Source: Larix kaempferi
Lineage: Eukaryota > Streptophyta > Pinopsida > Pinales > Pinaceae
Reading direction: 5' to 3'
Assembly: GCA_027924585.1 (NCBI GenBank)
Contig: BSBM01000199.1
Location: forward strand, 10,861,001-10,925,000
DNA length: 64,000 bases
Of the stretch, positions 43,985-56,168 are shown in pieces; the first letter of the stretch is position 1, and each line of letters begins with the position of its first letter. The notes under the pieces were generated by a model. The model worked only from the letters and a program-made list of their open reading frames with translations. It was not told the DNA's origin and searched no databases. Position numbers and translations under genes: made by a program.

Positions 43985-45534
43985 TGGTGTTGCAACTCAA
44001 TATGTTTTGATCTTGCATGAAAAGCTGGGTTATGTGATAATTTAACTGCACTCTGATTATCACAATGTACTTTTGTTATTTCTTCTTGCTTTGCACCAAC
44101 ATCATCAAGAATTATCCTCAACCAAACAACTTCACAAGTAGGACTGGACATGACTTTATATTCAGCTTGTGTGGATGATAAAGAAACAATTGGTTATTTC
44201 TTACTGCTCCATGACACGACCCGAGATCCAATGTTGAAATCATAACCCGAGGTATACCTTATGTCATTGGGATTTCCTTCCCAATCATAATCAGAAAAAC
44301 CTGCCAATTGAACATCAAATTCATTAGTATACGAAAGACCAAAATTCATTGTTCCTTTGAGATATATGAGAACATTCTTTACAGCTTTCCAATTACTTTC
44401 ACAAAGCTTAGCCATAAACTGACTAAGGATGGTGATTTCTTATGCTATATCTGGCCTAGTAGTAGTGAGATAGTTTAGACTTTCCACCAACTGACGATAC
44501 AAGGTGCCATCTTCTTCCTTAGTTCCATCATCGCTGTATAACTTCAAGTTTTGATCTAAAGGAATTGATGCTACCTTACATTCACTCATATTAAACTTTT
44601 TCAGAATTTCTCTTATGTATTTACTTTGAGTGATAATTGTTTTACCAATCTCCTTCCAAAATTCAAGTCACAAACAGTAATGTAACTCACTAAGGTCATT
44701 CATTTCATATTCCTATGATAGTTGATTTTTAATTTATGCAATCAACTTATATGCACTACCTGTGATAATGAGATCATCAACATACAATGATATCAAACAA
44801 ACATTTCCTTCCTTATCTTTCTTAACATACAGATTAGGATCACTTTTGCTTTTCAAAAAACCTTTCTGATTAAAGAAGGAATCAATCTTTATATACCATG
44901 ATCTAGGGGGCTGTTCTAATCCATATATAGCTTTCTTCAACTTACAAACAAGATGGTCCTATCCTTTATGTACAAAACCTTCAGGCTGAACCAAATACAC
45001 TTCCTCTTTTAATTCACCATTAAGGAAAGCAGATTTGACATCTAATTGATGTATCTTCCATTTTTGTTTTGTAGCCATTGCAACAAGTATTCTAACTATA
45101 TTTAACTTAGATACTAGGGAAAATGTCTCTTTAAAATCCACTCCCTCTTTTCGAGCATAACCTTTTTCTACTAATATTGCTTTATATTTATCAATGCTAC
45201 CATTGGCTTTAAACTTAGATTTGAACAACCATTTACATCCAATGGGAACTTTATTCTTAGGTTATTATGTTAATTCCCACGTTTGATTTTTCATTATAGA
45301 GTTATACTCTTCATTCATAGCATTTACCCATTCTTTCTTATCTTTCGCTTGTTCATAATTCAATGGTTCTATAACATTCATTACATTAGCCATTAAGACA
45401 TAGACACTATACCTTACAGGAGGATGAGTTTGTCGAGTTGATCTTCTTGGTACTGCGGTACCTATAGGACTTCCATCCATTATTCTTCTGCTTTCTATTG
45501 TCTCTCCATCAAAAAATGTATCACTGCTGCTCAT
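43985..45534 (-). pseudogene. Reverse transcriptase and RNase H of copia element D
   Basis: On the - strand: NEEYNSIMKNQTWELT (45270), FKSKFKANGSIDKYKAILVE, GVDFKETFSLVSKLNIVRI, HQLDVKSAFLNGELKEEVYL, KKAIYGLEQPPRSWY, and the catalytic SLYVDDLIITGS at about 44760. RNase H follows: GLSYTNEFDVQLAGFSDYDW, SGYDFNIGSRVVSWSSKK and HCDNQSAVKLSHNP, up to HIELQHHF where the TIR element interrupts. Stops separate the segments (near 45263, 44958, 44730 and 44200). The catalytic VDD is intact. Confidence 0.9.
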
Positions 45535-45599
45535 ATTTATTTGAGGTGCTCATGCTGCTTTCATTGTCCCCGTTGCTTTCACCTTGTTCATGTACCTGT

Positions 45600-46825
45600 T
45601 CCTGTGATTGCTCATGTTCTTGTTCCTGATCATGCTGAAGTATTGAATCTATTTTGAAATATTCGTCATTTTAATTAAATATATGCCATACATCAGTATG
45701 ATTCTTTTTATCATTTTGATCTGCATTCTCATGAAACACCACATCTCTACTTGCAATCAATTTATGTGAACAAGGATGAAACAACTTGTATGCTTTTTTA
45801 TTAGTACAATATCCAAAGAATATACATTTAATTGACTCTGCATCAAGTTTTATTCTCTCATCTTTTGAAATGCATGCAAAGGCCCTACAACCAAATACTC
45901 TTAAATGCTTGACTTTTGGTTTGTAACCATGAAAGACTTCAAAAGTTGTTTGAAGATATAATTTCTTTGTTGGAATTCTATTCTTTAAATAAACAACAGT
46001 ATTAATGGCTTCTACCCAAAAACCATTTGAAATATTTTTACCTTAAAGAATGTTGTGAGCACATTCCACCAGTGTTCTGTTCTTCCTCTCATCCACTCCG
46101 TTTTGTTGAGGAGTATAAGGCACTGTAAATTGTTGTTGGATTCCATAATCCTTACAGTACCTCTTGAATTCTCCAGAAATGTATTCACTCCCATTATCAT
46201 ATCTGAGGATTTTAATCCATTTTCTTGACTGTTTTTCAATCATAATTTTAAATTCCTTAAAATAGTCAAAGACATCGCCTCTTCTTCTTATGAAATAGAC
46301 CCAAGTATACCTAGATCTGTCATCAACAAAAATGAGAAAATACCATGGACCACCAAGAGATCTGGTTTGCATAGGTCCACATACATCAGTATGAATTAAT
46401 TCAAGCAATTTAGTTTTTCTTTTCTCTTTATGTATAGGGAAGTCATCCCTGTGTTGTTTCCCAAGTGCACATGCACTGCATTCAATATGTTCATTCTTGA
46501 TCATAGGCAGACCTTCAACCATATATTTCTTTTGCATCAACATTAGATCATTATGGTTAATGTTCCCATACCTTTGATGCCAAAGTTCTACAGTTGTCAT
46601 AGCAGTGGATTCCAATGCATGATAACTTATTTTGCTTACATCCAGCTTATACAAGCCTCCAATTCTGGAACCTGTAGCAATAATCCTGTAATGATATTGA
46701 ATATATTTAATATGAAACTGATACTTATCAAATTTCACTTTCAAGTCATTATCAATAATATTAGAAACATAGATTAGATTCTTTCTAACGCCAGGGACAT
46801 ACATAACATTGTGAATCTGTTTCAC
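45600..46825 (-). pseudogene. Integrase of copia element D
   Basis: GAG-pre-integrase zinc region: LWHQRYGNINHNDLMLMQKK and HIECSACALGKQHRDDF (HHCC). The core has LELIHTDVCGPMQTRSLGG (Asp), ILRYDNGSEYISGEFKRYC (Asp) and YTPQQNGVDERKNRTLVE, where the Glu lies in DERKN. A stop at 46042 is followed by the copia tail (KVKHLRVFGCRAFACISKD and KCIFFGYCTNKKAYKLF). It would integrate copia cDNA. The DDE residues look intact; the stop disables it. Confidence 0.88.
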
Positions 46826-47928
46826 TTATCCATTAGGTAAGTTCACACTTATCACTCCATAACCCTGCACTTTATGGGACATGTTATCACCTAAGTAAAT
46901 ATGAGTGTCATCAATCTTCTCATTATATTCATCAAACCATTCTTTCTTACAATACATATGGGTAGATGCACTCGAATCAATGAACCATGCATTCTCATCA
47001 TTCGTATCAGCAGAAAATGCAGCTTCAGAAATGAATAATCTAAGATTTTTAAATCCATGACTATCTAGGGTGTCTTTATGCACAAAATTTCCATTGTGAT
47101 TTTTGTATCCTTGTTTGGATTCACGATTCTTCTTTTGAAAACAATTTCTAGCAAGATGTCTTGGTTTTCTGCAATAATGACATTCAACACTTCAACTATT
47201 ATAAGAATCAGATTGTACCATAACTTTCTTCTTTGCATGAAACTTTTCTCTACTTTTGTTCCATGGTTTACCTCTGTATGCATTTCTTCCTCTTACAATC
47301 AGTGCTACATCTAAGCCATTAGCATCCAGATCATAGTTCTTCATTCTTTCTTCCTCTTGTAGTAGGATCCATGTGAATTCTTCAAAAGTAAGGGGCTTTG
47401 GTCTTGATGAGAGTGTTGAGATTAAAACTTTGTAATCTTGCACTAAACCTTTCCGAGTGATAGTTACTAAATCAATACTATCTACTACTTCACAAATATC
47501 ACCTAACTCTTTAAACCTGTAATGCACCTTATTTCTTCATTCTTGCATTTAAACCAACTTATTTATCATTATCTTTATACCGTCTGGTCACTCAAATATT
47601 TAATGCGAGAAATGAATTTGCTCACCCCTTTATTAGCTTCCATTTTGATTGACACAAGCCAAGTTTACCGAAATAAGATCCTATTTGCATCTGCAGTTTC
47701 ATATAGACGTTTGAGAGTATCCCATGTTGCTTTGGACGTCTCACAATTTATGATGTGAGGGATTATATTGTCTTTGACAGACATTAGCAACGTCACCTTA
47801 GATTTTGACTCCCACCTGTTCCAGTCTTGAATGGATGGGTGTGCCGTGGGCTTGACCTCATCACCAGTCACAATTGACCATGCATTATATGATTCAAGGA
47901 CAGACATCAAATTGAATTTCGAGGCCAT
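46826..47928 (-). pseudogene. gag and protease of copia element D
   Basis: Gag starts MASKFNLMSVLESYNAWSIV (47928), with WNRWESKSKVTLLMSVKDN and CETSKATWDTLKRLYE (the copia UBN2-type domain). It continues at 47527-47192 and ends in a zinc knuckle CHYCRKPRHLARNC near 47150 (complete CCHC). Protease follows (47083-46826): WFIDSSASTHM, where Ser replaces Gly of the expected Asp-Ser-Gly. Frame breaks occur near 47665 and 47190. It would form the copia particle and cleave its polyprotein. Confidence 0.88.
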
Positions 47929-48625
47929 TCAATTTGGAAACTTCATTTATGTATGAATCAGCAAGAGGCACATTTGCCATTTTATCTTCTTTAAGCCGAT
48001 CCGAAGACCGCCAAAATTCAATTTATGCACAAAACTTAAAAAAAAAAAACACATAGCAGTGACACACCTTGGACACTGGCATCCTACGTCCAGCAAAATA
48101 TAAACTTCCGTCTCCTTCTATCGATTTGACTCGCGTTCTTCACAGTTGTGGCTCCTTTTTCTTCAGCACACTAGCTTAGGCAGGCAACATACAGTCAAAC
48201 GAGGATCGCCAATTGCCAACAACATCGATTTTTTCTTTGGTCTCTTTTATACTCCAGATCGGCAGCTCCACTTCCTTGCACCACGCTACATACAAAAAAA
48301 ATGCCTGCTGCTTCCACGCTGGCTGCTACACAATAGTAATGCACAGTCGATAGAAAATGGTGGCAATGGTTTTCTCCACAATGGCTGCTCCTCCAGGTAA
48401 TGACAACTCCTTGGCGGCTCCTCCAGGTAATGACAACTCTTCAACTCTTACGATCAATATCTCACACTGCTGATCGTGACTTCCGCGGGAAGTATCAGCT
48501 CACACAACGAGATGAGAAGAGACAACGTCTCTCTCTCGCGCAACAATTAATTGGGCAGCCCTTACACTATATAACATGCTTCTTTACCGCCAATAGCACG
48601 AGCCTCCTTACCGCCAATAACACGG

Positions 48626-48638
48626 GGCTCTGATACCA
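48626..48638 (-). other. Primer-binding site of copia element D
   Basis: On the - strand TGGTATCAGAGCC, complementary to initiator tRNA-Met, lies about ten bases after the proposed LTR end CTGTCA. Confidence 0.9.
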
Positions 48639-48647
48639 AATAAAATA

Positions 48648-48869
48648 TGACAGAGGTAGACTGCAGAGCACAAAGGCTCTCACACACACACACAGGAATG
48701 GTGCAAAACCAATTCAATTAATTACTAAAAACTGAGTACAATAAATAGTTGTTCCAATCTCAAACAAACCTGAGCTTAGATTCTACAAACCAGGATCTTC
48801 CAAACTTAGTGAATACACATGAACCCAATCTCAACTATCAAGCCTAAGATTTCGACAATATATCTAACA
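48648..48869 (-). mobile_element. 5' LTR of copia element D (222 bp)
   Basis: On the - strand it starts TGTTAGATATATTGTCG and ends ...CTGTCA. The short length and TGTTAGATATATTG start are typical of small plant copia LTRs. It contains a short (CA)n run near 48690. The left partner LTR was not found. Confidence 0.75.
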
Positions 48870-49455
48870 TCTTGTCACTCACTAACATAGTTTTAGGAAT
48901 GAGCCAAGTAGTAACATGGTTAGGTTTTCTCATTAAAGGAATGAGCGAAGTAGTAACATGGTTTATGTGGTTTATTAAAATGTTTTTTTTTAATTTTGAT
49001 ATTGTTCAAGATTTATGCATTGCACTATGTTTGAGTTTAGAAATTTTTTACTTTTCAAGTGGATCCTTTTTTAGAGAACAAGAATGATTGTAGATTGGAG
49101 CTTATATATTATTGTGAACCAATGTATATAAGATTAATTTTTTGTATAAAAAAATATTTATGATATCAAAACAACTTTAAGATATATATATATTTTTAAA
49201 TATCTAATTTAATAATAAATATTTTTCTAAAAAGTTACAGGGGTGTAGATCTACTCACAATAGAGTGTACTATTGAAACATTACTTGTGACATCATAAAT
49301 TCAAACTTTGATGAGTACATGTCCCATAATTATGTGTTACACAAGTACAAACCTTTTCCTAATAAATAAATTTCCTCATTATCAAAAATACAAACATTTT
49401 TTTCTAAAAACATATAAAAAATATAAAATATTTTTAAAAAATTATAAATAATATA

Positions 49456-49494
<39 letters not shown>

Positions 49495-50217
49495 TTTCCA
49501 TAGAGTGAGAAGGAAATAATCCTCATATAGTACACTAAATAAATGAGATCCAAAGTATTTCCCCTTTCTTGAACAAAAGATATTTAATATCTTCACCATT
49601 AAATTTCAGAGAAAGTGTCTTGATATATTTAATAATATTTTTATATTTAATTTTTTTAAATATTTAATATTTTGAATTACAAATATTTAATATTTTTATC
49701 ATAAAATTTTAGAAAAAATGCTGTGATATATTTAATAATATTTTTAGATATTTTTTTATTAAATATTTAAATTTATGCCATTTATATTATATTATGTATC
49801 AAATTCATTTCAATTTCATGATAAAACTGAAAAAACAGTCATACTTTCAATTTAATATTTTAAAAAATATATATTTTTTTTATAAAATAATTTCCATAGC
49901 CAATGATCCTTAATGCCATCTTCGCTAATAACTGGTAATGGCATGCATTGGAACAAGGCTTTGTAAATTTAGGTTTTGGTTTTGAAGTGATATGTAAAAA
50001 TTTATTTAAAAAATAATTAAGTGGAAAAAGGAGTAAAGTTGTTTAATTTTCTTAAATAAATATAATTAGCGCATATAAAAAGAGTTGATTGATTTTGTAG
50101 ATAAATATTAAGTATTTTAGTAAGTTAATTATAAATCTAATTTAATTTTATAGTTACTCATAATTGTATAAGCGATTTAAAAAAAAAATACATAAGTTAA
50201 TTCATATTGAGTAGTGT
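48870..50217. other. AT-rich non-coding stretch
   Basis: No gene seen. A short direct repeat (GGAATGAGCCAAGTAGTAAC at about 48896 and a variant at about 48940) and a (TA)n microsatellite at about 49453-49489 are present. The rest is AT-rich low-complexity sequence. Confidence 0.6.
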
Positions 50218-50812
50218 TTGGACAACTCAAGCAGCTTTGAGCTCCTCCTTTTTGGTTTTATGGGATTTTTTTTAGCTCGAAATGGTAGGATGTTTTATGG
50301 AACTTATATCCTCACTTTTCAAGTACTCTCTCAAGTGCACACATTCTTCAACTTTTACAAAGATGAACATTGCGCTAAACTCTCGAGGCAAATTGGGGAC
50401 TTATTGATAGACAAAAACTTGTGTCGGGATTTCCTTAACGAGGCTTGTAAGGGCTAGAAAACTTTGTAGTGTAGGTGATATTCTTTTTAAGGGACATTCT
50501 CAAATTCTTAGTATTTATATTTCAAAAAGAACTTAAAAAGAAGGACCAACAATCTTGCAAAGTTAATGATAGTGAAATTTTTGTTGAAAAAGCTTAGCTT
50601 AAACGAATAAGCCAAATCCAAGTTTTTGGAGATTCTTTTTTTATGGTGAAATAGATGTGAGTTTCCCATAATATCTACTTAGCAATAATTGTAACTCTTC
50701 TATAAATATTGTTTTTGAATTTTTGAGATTCACCATATCTCATATTTCCCATATTTTTCAAGAACTAAATGTGAAGGTAGATAACCTCTCTAAGGAGGAT
50801 CTTTTTTGAGTG
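50218..50812 (+). pseudogene. LINE RNase H-like remnant
   Basis: The clearest parts are LKRISQIQVFGDSFFMVK (about 50600-50652), which carries the RNase H Asp in GDS, and HISHIFQELNVKVDNLSKED (about 50742-50806), the end of a plant LINE RNase H domain (usual form RELN...AD.LSKEG). Upstream 50218-50457 is an open frame of 79 codons, placed where the start of the domain would be, but not recognisable itself. Several stops show decay. Confidence 0.65.
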
Positions 50813-51001
50813 AAATATATATATATATATATATATATACTTACTTATTTTTTATTTTTTATTTTTTCAGTCAAAAAATCACCTTCTTTTTATTTCGAAG
50901 GAATCAAGGAAAGCTAGTCAATACATAAGGGCTCGTCAAGAGCATCATGTCACTTACAAGAATTGAACCTAGGTGGGGAAAGTAATCCTTCCAACCACCC
51001 A

Positions 51002-51049
<48 letters not shown>

Positions 51050-52200
51050 TAAATAACAATAGTGAGATTATAATGTTATTCATTAATGTAGGGTTAATTT
51101 TTAGAATATATAGATATTTATATCATAAAATTAATTAAATAATTAATATATCTATCTATCTATCTATCTATATATATATATATAGGCATATCTTATTTAT
51201 GTCAAGTTTAATCAACCATGCTACAGATTGGTGTGTGGTAAGTTATGAATATATTAATAGAAAAAGAAAGATTTTATTTAATAATGAATATGGTTAAAAT
51301 ATCACCCACTAGAAATTTAAGAATGTTTCAACATTTTAAGGAAATTATGGATCCTTAAAATTATAGTAAAAATTGATACTACAAAAGTTTTTTATATAAA
51401 CTAAAATTACAATTTGTTTGAAATCCTTAACCACCAATATTGTTTAAGCAAAATACTAAATCTAACTACAAAATAAAAAATATTTTAGGCATTTTTTTTC
51501 AAAAATTAAAATAAAAATTTGTTTGAAACCATTTACTTTAAAAACCAATTATTTAAAACCAATCAATCAAAACCATAATTTAAAACTCAATAAAAAAATT
51601 ATAAAAAATATTTAAAATTCCTTTGCCCATTTCCGCTCTTTCGGCGACGGATTTTAAACCTGCCTCCACAAAGGGGTGACTATAGGAAAATTACCTTCTT
51701 TTATATAATTTAAAAATTCTTGTCCTTTTTAAAAATTTAATATTTAATGTGTATTTTTTAATCCATTTTCAAAATTTAAGATTCTTTTAAATGTAATTTT
51801 TTTAATTTATATTTTAGTTTTTTTTGCTTCCCTCGATGCATTAGTTTCTTTGTTGTGCAAGGAATCAACATGTGTAGCTAGTCTCTTGATCACCTCCTCC
51901 TTCACATCGACCACTATGAGGCTAATTGGATGAAAGATTTCGATATCATTGGGTGGGTTGTTTTTCCTCTATGCAGTAGCTTTTAATGGCGTTATTGTCA
52001 ATGTGACCATGCTCATCATAAGTTACATATTTATCATTTAATCGGTGTCACGTTTAGAAAATAGGTCAATGCATTAGGGTTATGAACTTTTTTTTTTGAT
52101 AGTGTGCTCATATGAATATAATTCTAAACCATATTTGTAGTTTTTTTTCTAGTGTATCCGTTAGAAATGGCACCATCGAGGTTGCAAGAATGTAAAAAAA
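50813..52200. other. AT-rich stretch with TA and ATCT microsatellites
   Basis: No gene seen. (TA)n runs lie at about 50816-50839 and 51005-51044, and an (ATCT)n/(TA)n compound at about 51149-51183. Long A- and T-rich low-complexity sequence surrounds them. Confidence 0.75.
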
Positions 52201-52985
52201 TATGCTTCCACGTGCTCATCAAGGGGTCAATTCTCTTGTGCTCGAATCTATGTGGAAGTTAACTTAGAGAAAGGGTTGGTAGAGTCCCTATAACTCAATA
52301 TCAAGGACTAGAGCCACATTTAAGAATTGGATTATGAGCAAATCCTATTCAAATGTAGTGCTTGTCATGTATACAGACATTTTTCCAAGACCTTTCCCAA
52401 AATGAAAGAAGAACAACAAGCTGCAAAAGGACTAGAAATTAAAGAGATGAGTTCCAAACAATTTCTAATCATCGTTGAAACCCTTTGCGTAAGGAGCCCT
52501 AGCATAAAGTGTTATTTCCTGCAAACTCAACTCCAATGGCAATGTCTTTGTCAAGCAGTAATAAATTTGAATACTTAGAGAGATGGAAGATCTAGAGCCA
52601 TAAATAGGAGGGGAAAGGATTCCGCCAAGCACTATGCCTTGAAATCCAGAAAAGGTGGGGGAAAAAGCCTGAGATCCTCTCTAGCCAACTTTTAGGAAAG
52701 AGGTATGGACTGAAAAAAACAATCCAACCCCTAAAGGAATAACCAAAGTTGTTACCAACTATGAAGCTTCGGTGAACAAGGAAATTCTAGAATTCCCTCC
52801 AGTCAAAAGGGTTCATTCTCCAAAAAATTCAAAATTCTCTCACCCCTGTCCTCCTCTCACAAGAGGAAGAAAGAAAATAAAGAAATGCGACAAAGGGAAA
52901 TTGAAGCAAACATCATGCTTGGTTATCAAATTCATTTGGATCCCCTCTTTAAGAGGCCCTTGACATCTGAACCAAGCAAGAAATA
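52201..52985 (+). pseudogene. LINE ORF1 remnant with zinc knuckle
   Basis: One frame from 52201 reads CARIYVEVNLEKGLVESL, stops, then LDYEQILFKCSACHVYRHFS, KTFPKMKEEQQAAKG and further Glu/Lys-rich sequence. This is the C-terminal part of plant LINE ORF1 (DUF4283 family) with its CCHC knuckle, whose last Cys is Phe here. The protein binds RNA in the LINE particle. At least three stops lie in the first 130 bases, so it is a fossil. Lys-rich sequence continues to about 52985. Confidence 0.75.
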
Positions 52986-53746
52986 ATGTATTGCTTATGT
53001 ATTATGTTATGTTCCCAATTTGTACATATATACACTTGTAAATTGGACTTGAATATAAAAAAAAAATGTAAATTGAACAACTGGGAATTGTCTCCCATGA
53101 TTGACAATAAAAAGTTGATAGCACTATTTGAGGTCATCATCTTCTCTCCTTTTGTATCCATTGCTTTTCATCTTGTCCAAAGTTGTTTTAATACCGAACC
53201 TCCAACCATTTATATCAAAAAAATTATCTCTTAAAAATATTATGGTTTTTTTGGCCTTTTGGAGGCTTTTTAAATGGTTTTTTTGGCATTTTGGAGGCTT
53301 TTTAAATGGTTTTTTGGCCTTTTGGAGGCTTTTTAAGGTTTTGGAGGCAAATATGGTAGGAAATATGGACAAATGAGTCATGTAATGGGGTAGATGAGGT
53401 AGTGAGCACTTTTTGGGTGTTAACAGATTGCCCCCCCCAAATTTTTTTAGCAAAATTTGGCAATAACATGCTAAGTTTGACCAAAATGAGGTGAATGTTG
53501 ACCAAAGTCAAATCAGCTCACCAAGTTGGCCTCACTTAGTACTTTTAGGCAAGTCCTTTTCCAAATTATATTTCTCGATGGTTATCCCAAAGACCAATGC
53601 ACTATGTAAAGATAAAAGACGTGAAATAGATTCTTTGTTTTCATGACTTGAACATGTACCCATAAAATATTATGAGACTTGAAGACTCAGTCTTCGCAGA
53701 AACTAGATGAATAATTAGACCACTCCCACTATATGGTAATGGTCAA
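52986..53746. other. Non-coding stretch with a 32-bp minisatellite
   Basis: No gene seen. The phrase GGCCTTTTGGAGGCTTTTTA recurs three times (units at 53242, 53274 and 53306, the last partial copy ending near 53348). A run of C at 53428-53437 interrupts T-rich DNA. Confidence 0.8.
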
Positions 53747-54345
53747 TGTTGGTTGTGGAGCCATATCTTCTAGTCTCATAGATGATATTGTATCAGTCGT
53801 GTTTGTACCCCAGTTTTATATGATATGTAGGTGGACTATACAGTCACCCCAGCGGGGGGGCATCTCCCCCCCACGGGGTTCCAGGGGGGACCATCCCCCC
53901 TAGGTGGGGGGTCTGGGGGCCAGCGGTCCCTCGGTGGGGGTTCAGTTGCCCCCGAAAAAAAAATTTGGGGCTGTTTGCGCCAGCTGTTTTGCAGGCCCAT
54001 GGTTTTGGGTATCCCGTGGTATTTTCCCATTGTATTTCCCTTATAAAATAAATACATTGTAATACGGCTAGGGATGATGATGTATTAGGTTTTATGCATT
54101 GTAAAGATCTCTGAGATCAGGAGAGAGACTGTGAAACAGAGAAGAGGAAGTGTAGCGGTTGTGATGCAGGTTGTATCCCTTCACCTTGCTGGACGGTAAT
54201 AATAATAAGGACTGGCAAATTCAGTGTGGACGTAGCCCAAGTTGGGTGAACCACGATATATCTGTGTCTCTCTTGTAATGTGTATGTGTGATTATATTTT
54301 CATTTATGTTTATTGTTATTGCTCTGTGATCCTGTTTTTCTAACA
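53747..54345 (+). mobile_element. Solo Ty1/copia LTR
   Basis: Runs from TGTTGGTTGTGGAGCC to ...TTTTTCTAACA (599 bp) with a perfect 5-bp target duplication GTCAA on both sides (53742-53746 and 54346-54350). Same family as 24877-25411 and 4407-4991. It holds the longest GC-rich segment of the three (53850-53955), with alternating C and G runs. The T-rich end and ATTGTAATACGGCTAGGG phrase lie in the probable transcript-end region. Confidence 0.97.
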
Positions 54346-55757
54346 GTCAACTCCATATACAATGATCAAACAATAAAATGGACCATGTTTTGATTGAACA
54401 ATGGTGATTCCTCAATCAGAAGATCTCTAGGCACAAACTGATCATTTATTTAATACAGAGAATATATCTGTCATATTAAGAAATGCATAACTATATAAAG
54501 AGATAATCATTACAATAAAATGAAGGATGTATAAATATTGTAATAGAATCTCTTAGTTAAAACTTAATACCTATGACTCAGTCGCATCCTTTATAATAGT
54601 ACAATGGTTGTTATTATTTGTTAATTAATATATTGACTTAGGACTACATAGATACATCACATGTCTTCCACTCTTGAGTTGTGCCAAGCTAGAAGCATAA
54701 TTTGAAAAGGCTTATGTCCTCTTGACAGTAATATATCATGTGACATTCTTTATGTAATAAAGGTTGTCATCTTACATATACTTTTCAAATTATCCACAAC
54801 TGGAGAAAGTTCCTCTCACCACGGATAGAGTGCCATACATTTGACATTGATTAGGAAGACAGATTCTTGAAGTTTCTTTTATTGACCACAATGTGCACTC
54901 AAGTCTCCTATGATGCTACTGGTATTAATGGCACTCTTCCATACACTTTTTGACATACTAAAAAGTAAAATTCCAACAATTCTTCTGTCAAAATCACCAA
55001 GGATTGACTGAAAGGTAAATTTTTATTAAGGTCATGACAGGAGGATTTCAATCAAATTCAACAATTAGGCATCAACACCACCAACATCAAGGTACATAGA
55101 GAGGTTGATGTGCTTGATTAAATTCCAATCCCTTACCCTTATACATGATAGAATCTAGTGGAAAAGGTTGCAATCATGAAATCCTGAAACTGTTAAGGCT
55201 GCTAAATTTTGAATGGGATCTAAAATTCTACTTTTTGCATATGAAGTCCGATGAGGTTGGAACCACTCTCAAACATCCTGAAACAATTAATGGTAATGTT
55301 AAAATTTTAAGTAAAACATGTCTGATGCTACAAACATCAACAACCCTTGCCCAGCAACTCAGTCAAACTAGTTGGTTAAAAGTCCAAGCCGACGGTTTTT
55401 AAAACACTGATCCTACCTACTCTGCCTTCGTCTTTTGAAATTAATGGCTTTGAGAATGGGAAGTGCCTCAGGTACTATTTCAATATTGGAGAAGATGTTT
55501 CTGATAGTTATAAGGATAATTCCAATTAGGTAAACTAAGCAGCGACCTATTCAAGTTGAGCACGCGTGATTTATGGAGGTCAGACTAACAAAATTCTTCC
55601 ACTTCATCTTCCATGGGCATTATATTCAAAATTAAGTTGTCCGCCAAACTCTTGCACTTCATATCTTTATCTGGAAATGTGTGATCAATTTGTTAGGGGT
55701 TTCTCAACTTTTGACTTCTCCATGACAAAAAATATCATTTTCTTGGAAAATCCATAC
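54346..55757. other. Non-coding or unrecognised stretch
   Basis: No feature I can support. Short open frames at 55145-55402 and 55566-55772 (+) show no known motif. A low-complexity AT-rich background dominates. Confidence 0.4.
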
Positions 55758-56168
55758 CTTCATATTTGCTGAATATGGCAAATTAAGAACCGCAATCCTT
55801 GTTGTGGCAGTAGCCACAAAAGCTGAGCTTGATTGGCTTGAACCATTTAAAGTTACAGGTTGACCATTTAATAAGTCCTTAGTTTCTTTCCCTTCCTGAA
55901 AGCACATAACAATAACTTCAACTGGACCAAGATATCCAGAAAAATAATACCATGTAAAACTTCATTTGTTCAAGTAACAATCCAAAGAAAACAGTACCTT
56001 TAATATATGCCTCCTTTCAACATGACTCTGAGAAATATTTCCATGCAATTGAGTGCCACTGTCTGCAGGTGCTAAGGCCCAATCCACCTCCCAAGAACTT
56101 TGTTCAGATGTGCCTCAATGAGCTGCCAGCAATGATTTTAAAGCAGTTGCAGCTTCTGGAACATCCAT
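55758..56168 (-). pseudogene. Two exon-like segments of an unrecognised gene
   Basis: On the - strand, exon 1 (56168-55998, 171 bp) has a plausible AG acceptor (GTTGAACAG) and donor AAAG/GTACTG. Exon 2 (55895-55758, 138 bp) has acceptor GTGCTTTCAG and donor AAG/GTATGG. Both are multiples of three and in phase. Exon 1 begins MDVPEAATALKSLLAAH, then a TGA stop, then GTSEQSSWEVDWALAPAD. Exon 2 includes LLNGQPVTLNGSSQSSSAF and TTRIAVLNLPYSANMK. Amino-acid composition and splice signals look like a real host gene. The family is not recognised, and the stop suggests a pseudogene or a wrong acceptor. Confidence 0.5.

Larger units (their letters stand above)
40065..48869 (-). mobile_element. Ty1/copia element D (- strand), interrupted by a large TIR element
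   Basis: On the - strand: LTR (48869-48648), primer-binding site, gag (47928-47100), protease (47083-46826), integrase (46825-45600), RT (45534-44660) and RNase H (44460-43981 continuing at 40222-40065). This is Ty1/copia order. The C-terminus of RNase H is displaced by the insert 40223-43980. No 3' LTR matching 48648-48869 was found to the left, so the 3' end is truncated or decayed. Many stops are present. Confidence 0.88.
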
